Below are positions 6,651 to 15,530 of a DNA stretch of 64,000 bases, in pieces. The stretch's first letter is position 1. Each line of letters starts with the position of its first letter. Both the position numbers and the translations under genes were made by a program. Below the pieces are notes generated by a model. The model made no database searches. It saw nothing but the letters and a program-made list of their open reading frames with translations, and was not told where the DNA came from. Location of the stretch: positions 2,496,195 through 2,560,194 of the forward strand of contig AP017959.1 in assembly GCA_002356215.1 (NCBI GenBank). Direction: 5' to 3'. The DNA comes from [Synechococcus] sp. NIES-970. Its GTDB lineage: Bacteria; Cyanobacteriota; Cyanobacteriia; Cyanobacteriales; MRBY01.

Positions 6651-8438
6651 ATGAAGCTCAAGAAACTTACTATTCAGAATTTTCGAGCCTACCAGGCGGA
6701 AACGGAAATATCCTTCGGCAATATAACAGGTCTGATCGGCAGAAATGATGTTGGAAAAACATCAATACTCGATGCGCTAGGAATATTCTTTGGCCATAAG
6801 CTATGTAAATATGAAGCTAGGGATAAATGTGTTTATGCCGAAGAAAATGAGGATGTAATTATCACCTGTGAGTTTGAGGAACTGCCACAAGAAATAATCC
6901 TGGATGCCACATCTGTAACGAGCTTAGAGCGAGAGTATTTGTTAACCGATCAGAGAACGCTTTCGTTATCGAAAGTATTCAAGAAAGGGAAAGGATCTGG
7001 AGTCTACATGGCTAACTGTATCCATCCTAGCGCGACGAATGCTAAGGGAATTCTTTTAAAAAGGAACGATGAATTGAAATCTATTGCTCAGTCGCTAGGA
7101 ATCGCAGCGGAAGATAATAGATCCAATGTAAGCTTGCGAGAAGCTATCTATAGTGCTGTTGGTGATCTAAAACTTAAAGATCAATTTGTAGCCTTATCAA
7201 AAGAAGATGGAAAAGCAATTTTAGATCAAATTCAAAATCACTTGCCGCACTTTGCATTATTTAGAGCAGATAGACCTAGCACTGATGAAGAAGCCGAAGT
7301 ACAAGACCCAATGAAAGTGGCAATATCTCAAGCAATTGAGGATATATCCCCACAACTAGAAGATATTAAAGATCAAGTTAAACAAAAAGCTCTTGCGGTC
7401 GCAAATAACACACTGTCGCATTTGGCTGATTTAGACCCTGAATTCGCTATGTCACTTACTCCGAACTTTAAGGTAGATCCAAAATGGGAAGGCATTTTTA
7501 AGTTGTCATTATCTGGTGACGATGATATTCCTATAAACAAAAGAGGTAGCGGAGTAAGACGATTGGTTCTCATCAGCTTTTTCAAAGCGGAGGCGGAACG
7601 CATTAAGCGAGAATATCAGGAGCGAGGTGTAATCTACGCTATTGAGGAGCCCGAAACATCCCAACATCCAGATAAGCAAAAGCTGCTCGTTGATGCCTTT
7701 TCTGAAATGGCTGATAAAGATGGATGCCAAATAGTTATTACCACTCATGTTCCGGCACTCGCTGAGCAATTACCTATCAAATCCATAAGGCATATCTTCA
7801 AGAATCAAGAAGGTGATATTAAGGTCAACTCTAATCAAGATGATGTATTTAAGCTTGTAGCTAAAGATTTGGGTGTTCTTCCTGATAGCAGAGCTCAGGT
7901 GATAGTTTGCGTTGAAGGGCCAAATGACATCGCGTTCTTTAAAAATCTATCGGCACTTTTACTCAATGAAGGCCTTATGGCCCCTGACTTTGAAAATGAT
8001 CCACGAATAGTATTGCTTCCCTTGGGTGGCGACACTCTTAGGGATTGGGTTAATGGCCACTATCTTAAAAATATAGGCAAGCCAGAAGTACATATTTATG
8101 ATCGGGATGATCAGAACCCCCCAAAATATAAAGAAACATGTGATGCAGTAAAGACTAGAGGCGATGGTTCCATAGCATTTATTACTTCCAAGCGGGAAGC
8201 CGAGAACTATCTCCATCCAGATGCGATTCAAGAAGCCCTAGGGATAAGTGTTACCTATACAGATGACTGTGATGTTCCAGCGATAGTAGGTGCTGCGTTA
8301 GGAGTCAATGATAGAACTGCAAAGAGAAAACTAAATCGAGTTGCAGCAAAAAAAATGACTAAAGAAAGACTTGATGAAAGAGATCCAAATGGTGAAATTC
8401 TAGGCTGGTTTGATGAAATATTGCAGCGATGCAGCTAG
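6651..8438 (+). CDS. OLD-family endonuclease (AAA ATPase plus Toprim), putative phage defence
   Basis: 595 residues. The N-terminus is an ABC/AAA-type ATPase: Walker A GRNDVGKTS (30-38), a signature-like RGSGVRRL near 290-300, Walker B VIYAIEEPE (327-335) and switch ITTHVP. The C-terminal half is a Toprim nuclease: E422 in CVEGPNDIAFF and D484/D486 in HIYDRDDQ, then SKREAENYL. This order is that of overcoming-lysogenization-defect nucleases, which include GajA of the Gabija system. No UvrD/GajB helicase follows. A 98-residue-class gene starts 41 bases downstream. The gene is AT-richer than its neighbours and lies between two coaE copies, so it was probably acquired. Anti-phage function is inferred from the family. 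Confidence 0.88.
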   Translation: MKLKKLTIQNFRAYQAETEISFGNITGLIGRNDVGKTSILDALGIFFGHKLCKYEARDKCVYAEENEDVIITCEFEELPQEIILDATSVTSLEREYLLTDQRTLSLSKVFKKGKGSGVYMANCIHPSATNAKGILLKRNDELKSIAQSLGIAAEDNRSNVSLREAIYSAVGDLKLKDQFVALSKEDGKAILDQIQNHLPHFALFRADRPSTDEEAEVQDPMKVAISQAIEDISPQLEDIKDQVKQKALAVANNTLSHLADLDPEFAMSLTPNFKVDPKWEGIFKLSLSGDDDIPINKRGSGVRRLVLISFFKAEAERIKREYQERGVIYAIEEPETSQHPDKQKLLVDAFSEMADKDGCQIVITTHVPALAEQLPIKSIRHIFKNQEGDIKVNSNQDDVFKLVAKDLGVLPDSRAQVIVCVEGPNDIAFFKNLSALLLNEGLMAPDFENDPRIVLLPLGGDTLRDWVNGHYLKNIGKPEVHIYDRDDQNPPKYKETCDAVKTRGDGSIAFITSKREAENYLHPDAIQEALGISVTYTDDCDVPAIVGAALGVNDRTAKRKLNRVAAKKMTKERLDERDPNGEILGWFDEILQRCS

Positions 8439-8441
8439 GGC

Positions 8442-8464
8442 TAACGCCGTGCTCTGCGGCGTTA
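8442..8464. repeat. Perfect inverted repeat after the OLD gene, attC-like ends
   Basis: TAACGCCG (8442-8449) and CGGCGTTA (8457-8464) form a perfect 8-bp stem with a 7-base loop, just after the OLD stop codon. The outer TAAC/GTTA bases are those of an integron attC site, but 23 bases is far below the usual attC length. It may be a collapsed attC or simply a transcript hairpin. Confidence 0.5.
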
Positions 8465-8479
8465 TGGTATTGACAAAAA

Positions 8480-8779
8480 ATGAAAATATCTGAAATATTC
8501 GAAAACGAACCTACGCAATGGGGATTGCGGGGTGATCGATATCTTTGGTGTGAGTTGAAGGAAAGACTAAATAACGTTGATATGCCAGACACACCCGAAC
8601 AACTCAAAAGCATCATCGAAAAGGAATACGAAGTAGCGACAGGTCACCCCATCAATCATAGAGAACATTTCACCGTCGAAAGATTTATGCATGGCGGCAT
8701 GTCTAACGGCAGGATAAGCCCTGAATTTTGGCATGACTGCGAAATTCCACTGTTGGTGAAACGTCATGTCGCGCCATAA
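8480..8779 (+). CDS. Small conserved protein of accessory/cassette type
   Basis: 99 residues beginning MKISEIFENEPTQWGLRGD and ending with a conserved-looking block ERFMHGGMSNGRISPEFWHD. From memory, similar small proteins occur across bacteria in mobile regions and integron cassettes without a known function; I cannot check this here. It has no signal peptide or membrane segment. It follows the OLD gene by 41 bases and could be its partner or an unrelated passenger. Its stop (8777-8779) lies one base before the GTG start of coaE, so it sits right on the insertion's right junction. Confidence 0.7.
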   Translation: MKISEIFENEPTQWGLRGDRYLWCELKERLNNVDMPDTPEQLKSIIEKEYEVATGHPINHREHFTVERFMHGGMSNGRISPEFWHDCEIPLLVKRHVAP

Positions 8780-8780
8780 A

Positions 8781-9380
8781 GTGACAAAACCAAGAATCAT
8801 TGGTCTGACCGGGGGCATCGCGACGGGAAAAAGTACCGTGACGACTTACCTGGCCCAGCGCTACCAGCTCCCCATTCTTGATGCAGATATTTATGCTCGT
8901 GAGGCGATCGCACCACCTTCCTTGATCTTGGATCACATTTTTGAGCGTTACGGTGAGGGCATCAAAAATGCCGATGGTTCCCTCAACCGTCAGGCTTTAG
9001 GGGACATTGTCTTTAACGATCCTGACGAAAAACAGTGGCTCGAAACGCAAATTCATCCCTATGTCCGCCAACGCTTCCAGGACGCTTGCGCCCAAGAGCT
9101 CCAGGCCGCACCGATTATTATTTGCGCGATTCCTTTACTGTTTGAGGCTCGTTTAACGGACTTTGTTTCAGAAATTTGGGTCGTCACCTGCCAACCGGAA
9201 CAACAATTAGCACGCCTGCAACAACGTAACGCCTTGACCCTCGCCCAAGCCCAGGCCCGAATCGCCAGTCAAATGCCCTTAGCCGAAAAAGTGGCCCGGG
9301 CCGATGTGGTGCTTGATAATTCTTTGGATCTCGCAACACTCCATCACCAAGTTGATCTGGCCCTGGGGGGGAATTGCTAG
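8781..9380 (+). CDS. coaE: Dephospho-CoA kinase
   Basis: 199 residues from the GTG at 8781. That start gives MTKPRIIGLTGG, which aligns residue for residue with the MTTQRIIGLTGG of the left remnant; an ATG at 8766 would overlap the upstream gene and add five unmatched residues. The P-loop is GGIATGKS (11-18), followed by DADIYAR, and the lid/CoA region has LLFEARL. The enzyme phosphorylates dephospho-CoA, the last step of CoA synthesis, and is normally essential. The first 44 codons differ from the left remnant at 21 of 120 bases, so this copy probably came in with the insertion. Confidence 0.93.
   Translation: MTKPRIIGLTGGIATGKSTVTTYLAQRYQLPILDADIYAREAIAPPSLILDHIFERYGEGIKNADGSLNRQALGDIVFNDPDEKQWLETQIHPYVRQRFQDACAQELQAAPIIICAIPLLFEARLTDFVSEIWVVTCQPEQQLARLQQRNALTLAQAQARIASQMPLAEKVARADVVLDNSLDLATLHHQVDLALGGNC
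8793..8912 (+). repeat. Right copy of diverged direct repeat (coaE codons 5-44)
   Basis: Partner of 6181-6300; 99 of 120 bases identical. The match stops at the end of a HIP1 octamer (8904-8911), after which this copy continues as normal coaE and the left one does not. Confidence 0.85.
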
Positions 9381-9413
9381 AATACCCAGTGAATCAGTAT
9401 TAAGGTAGCGCCG

Positions 9414-9623
9414 ATGACGATTTGGGTAAATGAACAAATTGATCCGACTGGCATTCTCCAAGCTTGCATCGCCTGTAAAAACGAAGCAGTCGCAAAGGAC
9501 TGCCATGAGCAATGGAAACAAAAGCTCGCCATGGACAAGACGACCATCGGTTGGGAAGCGAAGATCCGCACCGTTGATTCTTGGGATGATGTGCCTGTGA
9601 ATGCGCTCAAGATTAGCTTTTAG
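9414..9623 (+). CDS. Small conserved hypothetical protein
   Basis: 69 residues, soluble, no signal peptide. It has three cysteines in CIACKNEAVAKDC and a C-terminal half rich in strand-forming residues (WEAKIRTVDSWDDVPVNALKI). It starts 33 bases after coaE on the same strand and could be co-transcribed. The composition matches neighbouring core genes, so I take it as a real small gene. No function can be assigned. Confidence 0.6.
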   Translation: MTIWVNEQIDPTGILQACIACKNEAVAKDCHEQWKQKLAMDKTTIGWEAKIRTVDSWDDVPVNALKISF

Positions 9624-9693
9624 GGATGTCTATAACTGACCGATTTTCAGGAAATACGCTAAGTTGAAAGGGATTTCTCTCCCAGACCCAGAC

Positions 9694-10683
9694 ATGGCAC
9701 CCCAGAATCCCCCCAATTTGGCGATCGCCTATGTCCATTTTTATGTTGACGACCTCAATGCCTGGCAAACCTGGTTCCAGAAAACCTTCCCCCTGGAAGC
9801 CATAAACTTCAGGGAGACTTTCCCCTTTTTACCGGCCCAAACGGTACAACTCAGTGGCCCAGATTTAACCCTGATGCTTTCTGCGCCCCAGACTGAGTGT
9901 GATACCGTAGCCCAATATTTAAAAAAGCACCCCTGCGGCGTTGCGGATATCGCCTTTTATATTGACCAGCTCGACACTTTTCATGGTGATGATCGAGGGC
10001 AGGGCGTTAAAGTAATCTGCAACCATGTGGGTTTTCGGCATACTCTCATTTATCGCCGCCACATCCCAAAAACGAATCAGAAAATCGACCACCTTGTGCT
10101 GAATGTTCCCGATGGAAAATTACCGCAGACTGTGCAATGGTACGAGGATAATTTTGGGTTTAACCGTCGGCAACGCTTCACCATCCAAACCAACTATTCG
10201 GGCTTGGCCTCCCAGGTGTTGGTGCATCCCAGCGGCATTCAGCTCCCGATCAATCAGCCGGGCGATCGCCAATCGCAGATCCAAGAATTTCTCGATTACA
10301 ACCATGGGGCGGGCATCCAACATATCGCCTTGAAATGCCATAATTTGCCCGCACAAATTCACGCTTTCCGGCAAAATGGTTTGGCTTTTCTTGAAGTGCC
10401 CGAAAGCTATTACCAAAATCTCCTAGAACGCTACCCCCACCTTGGCCAACAACCGGACTGGCGCCAGCTCAAGCAGGAAAAAATCCTCATCGATGTGGTG
10501 CGATCGCCCGGGGAGATCCTCCTGCAGATTTTCACCCAGCCCATTTTTAAAGAACCCACCTTCTTCTGGGAATTTATCGAGCGTAAACAGCAGGCCCAGG
10601 GCTTTGGGGAGGGGAATTTCCAAGCGCTCTTTGAGGCGATCGAGCAAGCCCAACGGCAACGGTTGGTTTCCCCTCGCCCATGA
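9694..10683 (+). CDS. hppD: 4-hydroxyphenylpyruvate dioxygenase
   Basis: About 329 residues from ATG 9694. An in-frame TTG at 9664 has an AGGA at better spacing and remains possible; residue numbers here count from that TTG. The two glyoxalase-like halves carry the iron ligands H143 (KIDHLVLNV), H220 (GIQHIALKC) and E303 (FFWEFIER), and the C-terminal helix motif QGFGEGNFQALFEAIE typical of HPPD. The enzyme turns 4-hydroxyphenylpyruvate into homogentisate, used in cyanobacteria for tocopherol synthesis. The gene converges with mnmA with only three bases between the ends. Confidence 0.93.
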   Translation: MAPQNPPNLAIAYVHFYVDDLNAWQTWFQKTFPLEAINFRETFPFLPAQTVQLSGPDLTLMLSAPQTECDTVAQYLKKHPCGVADIAFYIDQLDTFHGDDRGQGVKVICNHVGFRHTLIYRRHIPKTNQKIDHLVLNVPDGKLPQTVQWYEDNFGFNRRQRFTIQTNYSGLASQVLVHPSGIQLPINQPGDRQSQIQEFLDYNHGAGIQHIALKCHNLPAQIHAFRQNGLAFLEVPESYYQNLLERYPHLGQQPDWRQLKQEKILIDVVRSPGEILLQIFTQPIFKEPTFFWEFIERKQQAQGFGEGNFQALFEAIEQAQRQRLVSPRP

Positions 10684-10686
10684 AAC

Positions 10687-11748
10687 CTAAGCCACTATAG
10701 AATTTTCGATGAGGCCACCCCCCAGCACCCGATCACCGTCATACAACACAGCGGCCTGACCCGGTGTAATCCCAAATTGGGGTTCATCGAAAACGAGTTT
10801 TAGGCGATCGCCTTCTAGGGGAATCACCGTCACAGGAACGGCGCCACTACGATAGCGCACCTGTACTTCCGTGCGAATCGGTTGGCTAATCCCAGCCAGG
10901 GATAACCAATTCACCCGGCTCACCGTACATTCTGAACGCCCAGCGCGATCGCGCGTTCCGACCACTACTCGATTCATCACATTGTCCAGTTTCACCACAT
11001 AGAGGGGTTCCGGGGCCGCAATGCCTAAGCCTTTCCGTTGACCAATGGTGTAGTGGTGAATGCCTGTGTGGTGACCAAGCACTTTGCCATCGAGGTCAAC
11101 GATGTCCCCTTCCCGCTGGTCGATATATTTATCTAAAAAGGTTTTCATGGAGCCATGGGCTTCAATCAGACATAAATCCTGGCTTTCCGGTTTTTTCGCC
11201 GTCGAAAGCTGCATTTCTTCGGCAATGTGGCGGGTTTCCGGCTTGGTCATTTCCCCTAGGGGAAACAGGGTCCCGGCCAGCATTTCCTGGGTCAGATCAT
11301 AGAGAAAGTAGGATTGATCTTTATTGCGATCCACCGCCCGGAGCAGTTCATAGCGATCGCTTTGGTCGTTATAGCGAATCCTAGCATAGTGGCCCGTCGC
11401 AATTTTATCGATGCCCAGCTCTGCCTTAGCCCACTGGAGCATCGGCCCAAACTTGACCATACGATTGCACTGGGAGCAGGGTAAGGGGGTAACACCGGCC
11501 TCATAGGCAGACACCACGTAGTCCACGATATATTTTTGGAATAAATCCCGGCTATCGACGATGTGGTGGGGCACGCCCAACTGCTCACAAATGTCTGCCG
11601 CATCGACCATCCCCTCAGAGCAACATTGCCCTTTGCCCTTCATCAACCAGAGGGTGACGCCTTCTACGGCATAACCTTGGCGCTGCAAAATCCCTGCTGT
11701 AACGGAACTATCTACGCCCCCTGATAACCCAACTGCGACTTTTTCCAT
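10687..11748 (-). CDS. mnmA: tRNA-specific 2-thiouridylase MnmA
   Basis: 353 residues, the usual length. It has the PP-loop SGGVDSS (9-15), the catalytic cysteine C94 in [11 protein letters not shown] and the second catalytic cysteine C193 in ESQDLCLIE, plus [12 protein letters not shown] of the C-terminal barrel. MnmA thiolates U34 of tRNA-Lys, -Glu and -Gln using persulfide sulfur and ATP. The reading frame and start (ATG at 11748) are unambiguous. Confidence 0.97.
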   Translation of the reverse strand: MEKVAVGLSGGVDSSVTAGILQRQGYAVEGVTLWLMKGKGQCCSEGMVDAADICEQLGVPHHIVDSRDLFQKYIVDYVVSAYEAGVTPLPCSQCNRMVKFGPMLQWAKAELGIDKIATGHYARIRYNDQSDRYELLRAVDRNKDQSYFLYDLTQEMLAGTLFPLGEMTKPETRHIAEEMQLSTAKKPESQDLCLIEAHGSMKTFLDKYIDQREGDIVDLDGKVLGHHTGIHHYTIGQRKGLGIAAPEPLYVVKLDNVMNRVVVGTRDRAGRSECTVSRVNWLSLAGISQPIRTEVQVRYRSGAVPVTVIPLEGDRLKLVFDEPQFGITPGQAAVLYDGDRVLGGGLIENSIVA

Positions 11749-11850
11749 GGCCTTGATGCACCCAATAACATCCCTTAACTGTACCGAACTGCTTTACGGG
11801 GAAAGCAATCTCCCATTGTACCGGGACTTTTTGCGACTGGCTCTGTTTCC

Positions 11851-13017
11851 CTAGGGAATGACAATTTCTGTGGCCACCTGCTTGCGGGGGGAACCCGTCA
11901 CCACCACCTGATTTTGCGCTAAATTGCCCACCGCCCGATCGCCATTGAGTGTAACCCTGGGGTTGCTTTGCTCATAGACCACATTGCCCGTGGCGACCAC
12001 TTGTTCCGTCGCGAGATTCCAGTCCACTTGGTTCGCCTGGAGAGCCGTGGGAGGATTCGTGCCTGTGCCCCGTACCGCACCGCTCAACTGGGCCTGCTGA
12101 CTATTGAGGTTATAGCGTCCTTGATTGGCCCTGAATTGCGTATTTTCGTCGGTTTGAGTGAGTTGTACAGTTTCGCGACCCGTGATGACCCCCGCTTTGA
12201 GATCCCAGGTGGCCGCGCCACTGACAAATTGAATCTCCGGGTCACTACTGTTGAGGAGCACATTACCGCTGACTGTAATGGTTTGGGCAGCAACTTGTGC
12301 TTCGCCTCGATCAGCCCGGAGGCGCGCCGTGAGTGCTTCGTCGGTGTAGCGTTCGATGGTTAGGCCCGTTTCAGCAATGATTCTATCGTCGGCAATGAGC
12401 CAGTTAAACTTGCTTCCCAGAAGGCGGAGGGAAGGCTCAACGGTGATAATTTCAACGGCTTCAGTTAATTCTAAATCTTGGCGATCAATAAAATATTGGC
12501 CCTGGTCAGCCCGAAGCGTTCCATTCGGATAGCGGGCTTGGAGAGCATTGGTGATGAGCAGAACGTTATTGCCTGGTTGCCATTCAGCTTGTTCTGTTTC
12601 AAAAACAACCCCCTGGCGGTTATCTGTCACGAGGACTCCTGCTTCCAGAACAATCCGCTCACCATCATTGATCACTTGCCCCCCGCTGGCCTGGATACTG
12701 AGAATCACTTCTCCATCTTCGTAGAGATTGCCGAGTAGGTTGGTGAGGGTCGCGTCTTTTTGATCCTGGCTATAAACTGCTTCTTCGGCCTGGAGTTTCC
12801 AGAGAATATTGCCGTCGGCATCTGCCTGCTCTAGGAGGGCATTTTCAACGACAAGGCGGTTTTCGGTGTTCTGGTTTTGGGCTTCGGTCTCCCCTGGTGG
12901 CGTTGTATTCCGGCAGGCGCTTAGGCCCCAGGGACTGCCCAAGAGAAGTAAACTGAAGGCCAAAATTTGTGGCGATCGCCCCCATACCCACCGACATTTA
13001 CTGCCCATCACATCCAT
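11851..13017 (-). CDS. lptC: LptC-like lipoprotein (LPS transport, OstA-type repeats)
   Basis: 388 residues. The N-terminus is a lipoprotein signal peptide ending LSAC with lipidated C35. The rest is a long run of beta strands with repeated NG/DG turns (VVENALLEQADADGNILWKL; LRADQGQYFIDRQDLELTEAVEI), as in the LptC/LptA (OstA) beta-jellyroll. Cyanobacterial LptC is longer than the about 190 residues of E. coli. Its role would be to pass lipopolysaccharide from the inner-membrane LptBFG complex towards the outer membrane. It starts five bases after the LabA-like gene ends, so the two form one operon. Confidence 0.85.
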   Translation of the reverse strand: MDVMGSKCRWVWGRSPQILAFSLLLLGSPWGLSACRNTTPPGETEAQNQNTENRLVVENALLEQADADGNILWKLQAEEAVYSQDQKDATLTNLLGNLYEDGEVILSIQASGGQVINDGERIVLEAGVLVTDNRQGVVFETEQAEWQPGNNVLLITNALQARYPNGTLRADQGQYFIDRQDLELTEAVEIITVEPSLRLLGSKFNWLIADDRIIAETGLTIERYTDEALTARLRADRGEAQVAAQTITVSGNVLLNSSDPEIQFVSGAATWDLKAGVITGRETVQLTQTDENTQFRANQGRYNLNSQQAQLSGAVRGTGTNPPTALQANQVDWNLATEQVVATGNVVYEQSNPRVTLNGDRAVGNLAQNQVVVTGSPRKQVATEIVIP

Positions 13018-13022
13018 TCATT

Positions 13023-13637
13023 TTATTCACGACTGGGTAACTCAATTGTGCCACCACCGCGATCATCCAGTAGCCTTGGTTCCGGAAAATGCCCCCGATG
13101 GAGCTTTTGAATATCTGTTTGGATTTGCTCTAGGTCAATGTAGCGATCGGCCACATTAATCAAACTATCGCTCGTCATCGAGCGTAGACTGACCACCTCA
13201 ACCCTCGCCCCCCGGTAGCTGACCGCATCTACCGCATAGGCAAGATCGCCATCACCACTAACCAGAACAGCCGTGTCATAGGAACCGACTAAGGCCATCA
13301 TGTCTACCGCAATTTCCACATCTAGATTTGCCTTTTTCGACCCGTCAGGCAGCTGCACCAGATCCTTGGCGATGACCCGATAGCCATTACGACGCATCCA
13401 GAGCAAAAAACCCTGTTGCTTTTCATTGGCCCGGTCAACTCCTGTATAGAAAAAAGACCGCAATAGCCGTGATCCGCCCGTTAAGCGATAGAGAAGTTTG
13501 CTGTAATCAATTTCGATGCCTAGTTGCAGCGCTGCATAGAATAAGTTAGATCCATCGATAAAGATCGCCACACGACCTCGATTTTCAAGTACCTGTTCAG
13601 GGGAGAAAACCGGATCGCTACCAAAGTGATCCAGCAT
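13023..13637 (-). CDS. LabA-like NYN domain protein
   Basis: 204 residues. The NYN (PIN-like RNase) fold is visible: AIFIDGSNLFYAA with D28 and N31, KANLDVEIAVDMMAL, VLVSGDGDLAYAVD and GARVEVVSLRS. The conserved acidic residues are all kept, so metal-dependent nuclease activity is plausible. In Synechococcus elongatus the relative LabA acts in circadian output by feedback on KaiC-dependent expression. This copy is the first gene of an operon with lptC (gap five bases). Whether it is LabA itself or a paralogue cannot be told here. Confidence 0.88.
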   Translation of the reverse strand: MLDHFGSDPVFSPEQVLENRGRVAIFIDGSNLFYAALQLGIEIDYSKLLYRLTGGSRLLRSFFYTGVDRANEKQQGFLLWMRRNGYRVIAKDLVQLPDGSKKANLDVEIAVDMMALVGSYDTAVLVSGDGDLAYAVDAVSYRGARVEVVSLRSMTSDSLINVADRYIDLEQIQTDIQKLHRGHFPEPRLLDDRGGGTIELPSRE

Positions 13638-13789
13638 TTTAGTTATGCCTCTTGAGATATTAAAACAGAAATATTTATGAAACAGTTTTTATATAAAAAT
13701 GGCTACCCCTCAATAAAAAAGGGAAACCCGATAATTAAGCTTACTGAGAAAGCTGGAATTTCGTCAAAATTTTTATCATTCCCTTGGCT

Positions 13790-15394
13790 TTAGGCCTGAT
13801 TGTCGACCGGAGCTTCGGGTAGTTCGAGGCGGGCAAAGATGGGCTGGGCTTTGTCGAGGGTCCGACGAGACCAGGTCATCCCCCAGCAACTGTGGCTGGC
13901 AAAGGGAGCAGCGGTGGCTAGATTTTTGAAATCGTTGAAATCTCCAGGGAAGCCTAATTGACGATAGATTTTGTTACTGAGGTTCGGAATAATTGGTGCC
14001 AATAGGTAGGCAGCAAGACGCACTGACTCTAGAATTGTCAATAAAGTTTCTTCTACCTGGGCTTGTTCTCCCGCTTTAAATAAAGTCCAGGGGGCTCGGT
14101 CATCGATATATTTATTGCTGGCTTGGATCAGTTCTAAGATATTTTGGCAGGCAAGGGTGAGGTTTAATTGGTCATAGGCTGCGCTGGTGCGATCGCCGAG
14201 GGTTGCTCCCAAAGCTTTAAGGGGATGATCAGCGGCAATGGTCGCCAAATCCAGTGGAGGAATTTCGCTCTTGCAGTATTTTTTCAGCATCCCCAGGGTG
14301 CGGTTGAGTAAATTCCCCAGGTCGTTGGCTAGGTCAGCATTGACCACATTGATAAAGCGGGTTTCGTTAAAGTCACCGTCTTTTCCCAGCTCCACTTCCT
14401 TGAGGAAGTAGTAGCGCAGGGCGTCGGAGCCGTATTGATTCACCAGGGCGATCGGGTCGATGGTATTGCCGAGGCTTTTGCCCATTTTGAGACCATTTTT
14501 CGTCAAAAAGCCATGACCAAACACTTGATCGGGTAAGGGTAAATTGGCAGACATCAACATCGCTGGCCAATAAATTGCATGGAAACGCAAAATATCTTTG
14601 CCGATTAAATGAAGATTGATCGGCCACCATTTTGCCAGGGCATTTTCGAGGGTTACCGTTTCGCCCTCATCCAAGAGAGCTGTGACATAACCCAGCAGCG
14701 CATCAAACCACACATAGATGGTGTGGCTATCGTCGGTGGGCACCGGGAAGCCCCAGTCTAGGTTCACGCGGGAGATGGAAAAATCTTGGAGTCCCTGTTT
14801 GACAAAGTTAATTACTTCGTTGCGGCGGCTGGCGGGTTGAATAAAGTCGGGGTTTTTGTCGTAGAGGGCTTCTAGTTGGGCTTGATATTTAGACAGGCGA
14901 AAAAAGTAATTTTCTTCGTCGCGCCATTCGGCCCTTTTGTTGGTGTGGATCGCGCAGTGGTGATCTTCGATTAGATCTTTTTCTTCTTTAAATTCTTCGC
15001 AGGCAACGCAATACCACCCCTGCTGCTGGGCGAGATAAATGTCACCATTATCCCAGACCCGCTGAAAAAATTCGGCGACGATCTGGGCATGGTTGAGGTC
15101 GGTGGTCCGGCTAAAGCGGTCATATTGGATATTGTAATGCTGCCACAGTGCTTGGAAACTGCTAATGATTTCATCGCAGTGGGTCTGGGGGTCAACGCCT
15201 TTTTCTGCAGCGGTGCGCTGGATTTTTTGGCCATGTTCATCGGTGCCGGTGATGAATAGGACTTCTTCCCCTTTGAGGCGATGGAAACGGGCGATCGCAT
15301 CGGCCACCATTGTCGTGTAAGCGCTGCCAATGTGAGGAACATCATTGACATAATAGAGGGGGGTTGTGAGGGCAAAACGGGCAGGAGAAGTCAT
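13790..15394 (-). CDS. metG: Methionyl-tRNA synthetase
   Basis: 534 residues from the ATG at 15394 (MTSPARFALTT); an ATG ten codons upstream gives an odd extension. The class I signatures are HIGSA (21-25) and KMGKS near residue 300. A knuckle CVACEEFKEEKDL with DHHCAIH represents the zinc-binding insertion, with one of the usual four cysteines changed to His or lost. The anticodon-binding helical domain has NKYIDDRAPW. The C-terminal tRNA-binding extension of E. coli MetG is absent, as in the short bacterial form. Confidence 0.96.
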   Translation of the reverse strand: MTSPARFALTTPLYYVNDVPHIGSAYTTMVADAIARFHRLKGEEVLFITGTDEHGQKIQRTAAEKGVDPQTHCDEIISSFQALWQHYNIQYDRFSRTTDLNHAQIVAEFFQRVWDNGDIYLAQQQGWYCVACEEFKEEKDLIEDHHCAIHTNKRAEWRDEENYFFRLSKYQAQLEALYDKNPDFIQPASRRNEVINFVKQGLQDFSISRVNLDWGFPVPTDDSHTIYVWFDALLGYVTALLDEGETVTLENALAKWWPINLHLIGKDILRFHAIYWPAMLMSANLPLPDQVFGHGFLTKNGLKMGKSLGNTIDPIALVNQYGSDALRYYFLKEVELGKDGDFNETRFINVVNADLANDLGNLLNRTLGMLKKYCKSEIPPLDLATIAADHPLKALGATLGDRTSAAYDQLNLTLACQNILELIQASNKYIDDRAPWTLFKAGEQAQVEETLLTILESVRLAAYLLAPIIPNLSNKIYRQLGFPGDFNDFKNLATAAPFASHSCWGMTWSRRTLDKAQPIFARLELPEAPVDNQA

Positions 15395-15530
15395 ACGGGG
15401 GCGATCGCCTAGAGAGAGATTCAAAATAGTTTATGGTCGTCACCGTCCCCCGCCAAAACAGAGAGAACGCCAACACCCGCCTTATTTTACAAGGATTACC
15501 GCCCCATACCCAACGAAAATCACCTGCATT

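Noticed and set aside
8442-8464. Complete attC site
   Set aside because: Only 23 bases and a single short stem; true attC sites are longer with two sets of boxes.
8766-8780. ATG at 8766 as the coaE start
   Set aside because: The family alignment with the left remnant supports GTG 8781, and 8766 lies inside the preceding gene.
13700-13789. Terminator for metG at GGGAAACCC
   Set aside because: The stem would be only three pairs with a three-base loop, despite a nearby A/T run.
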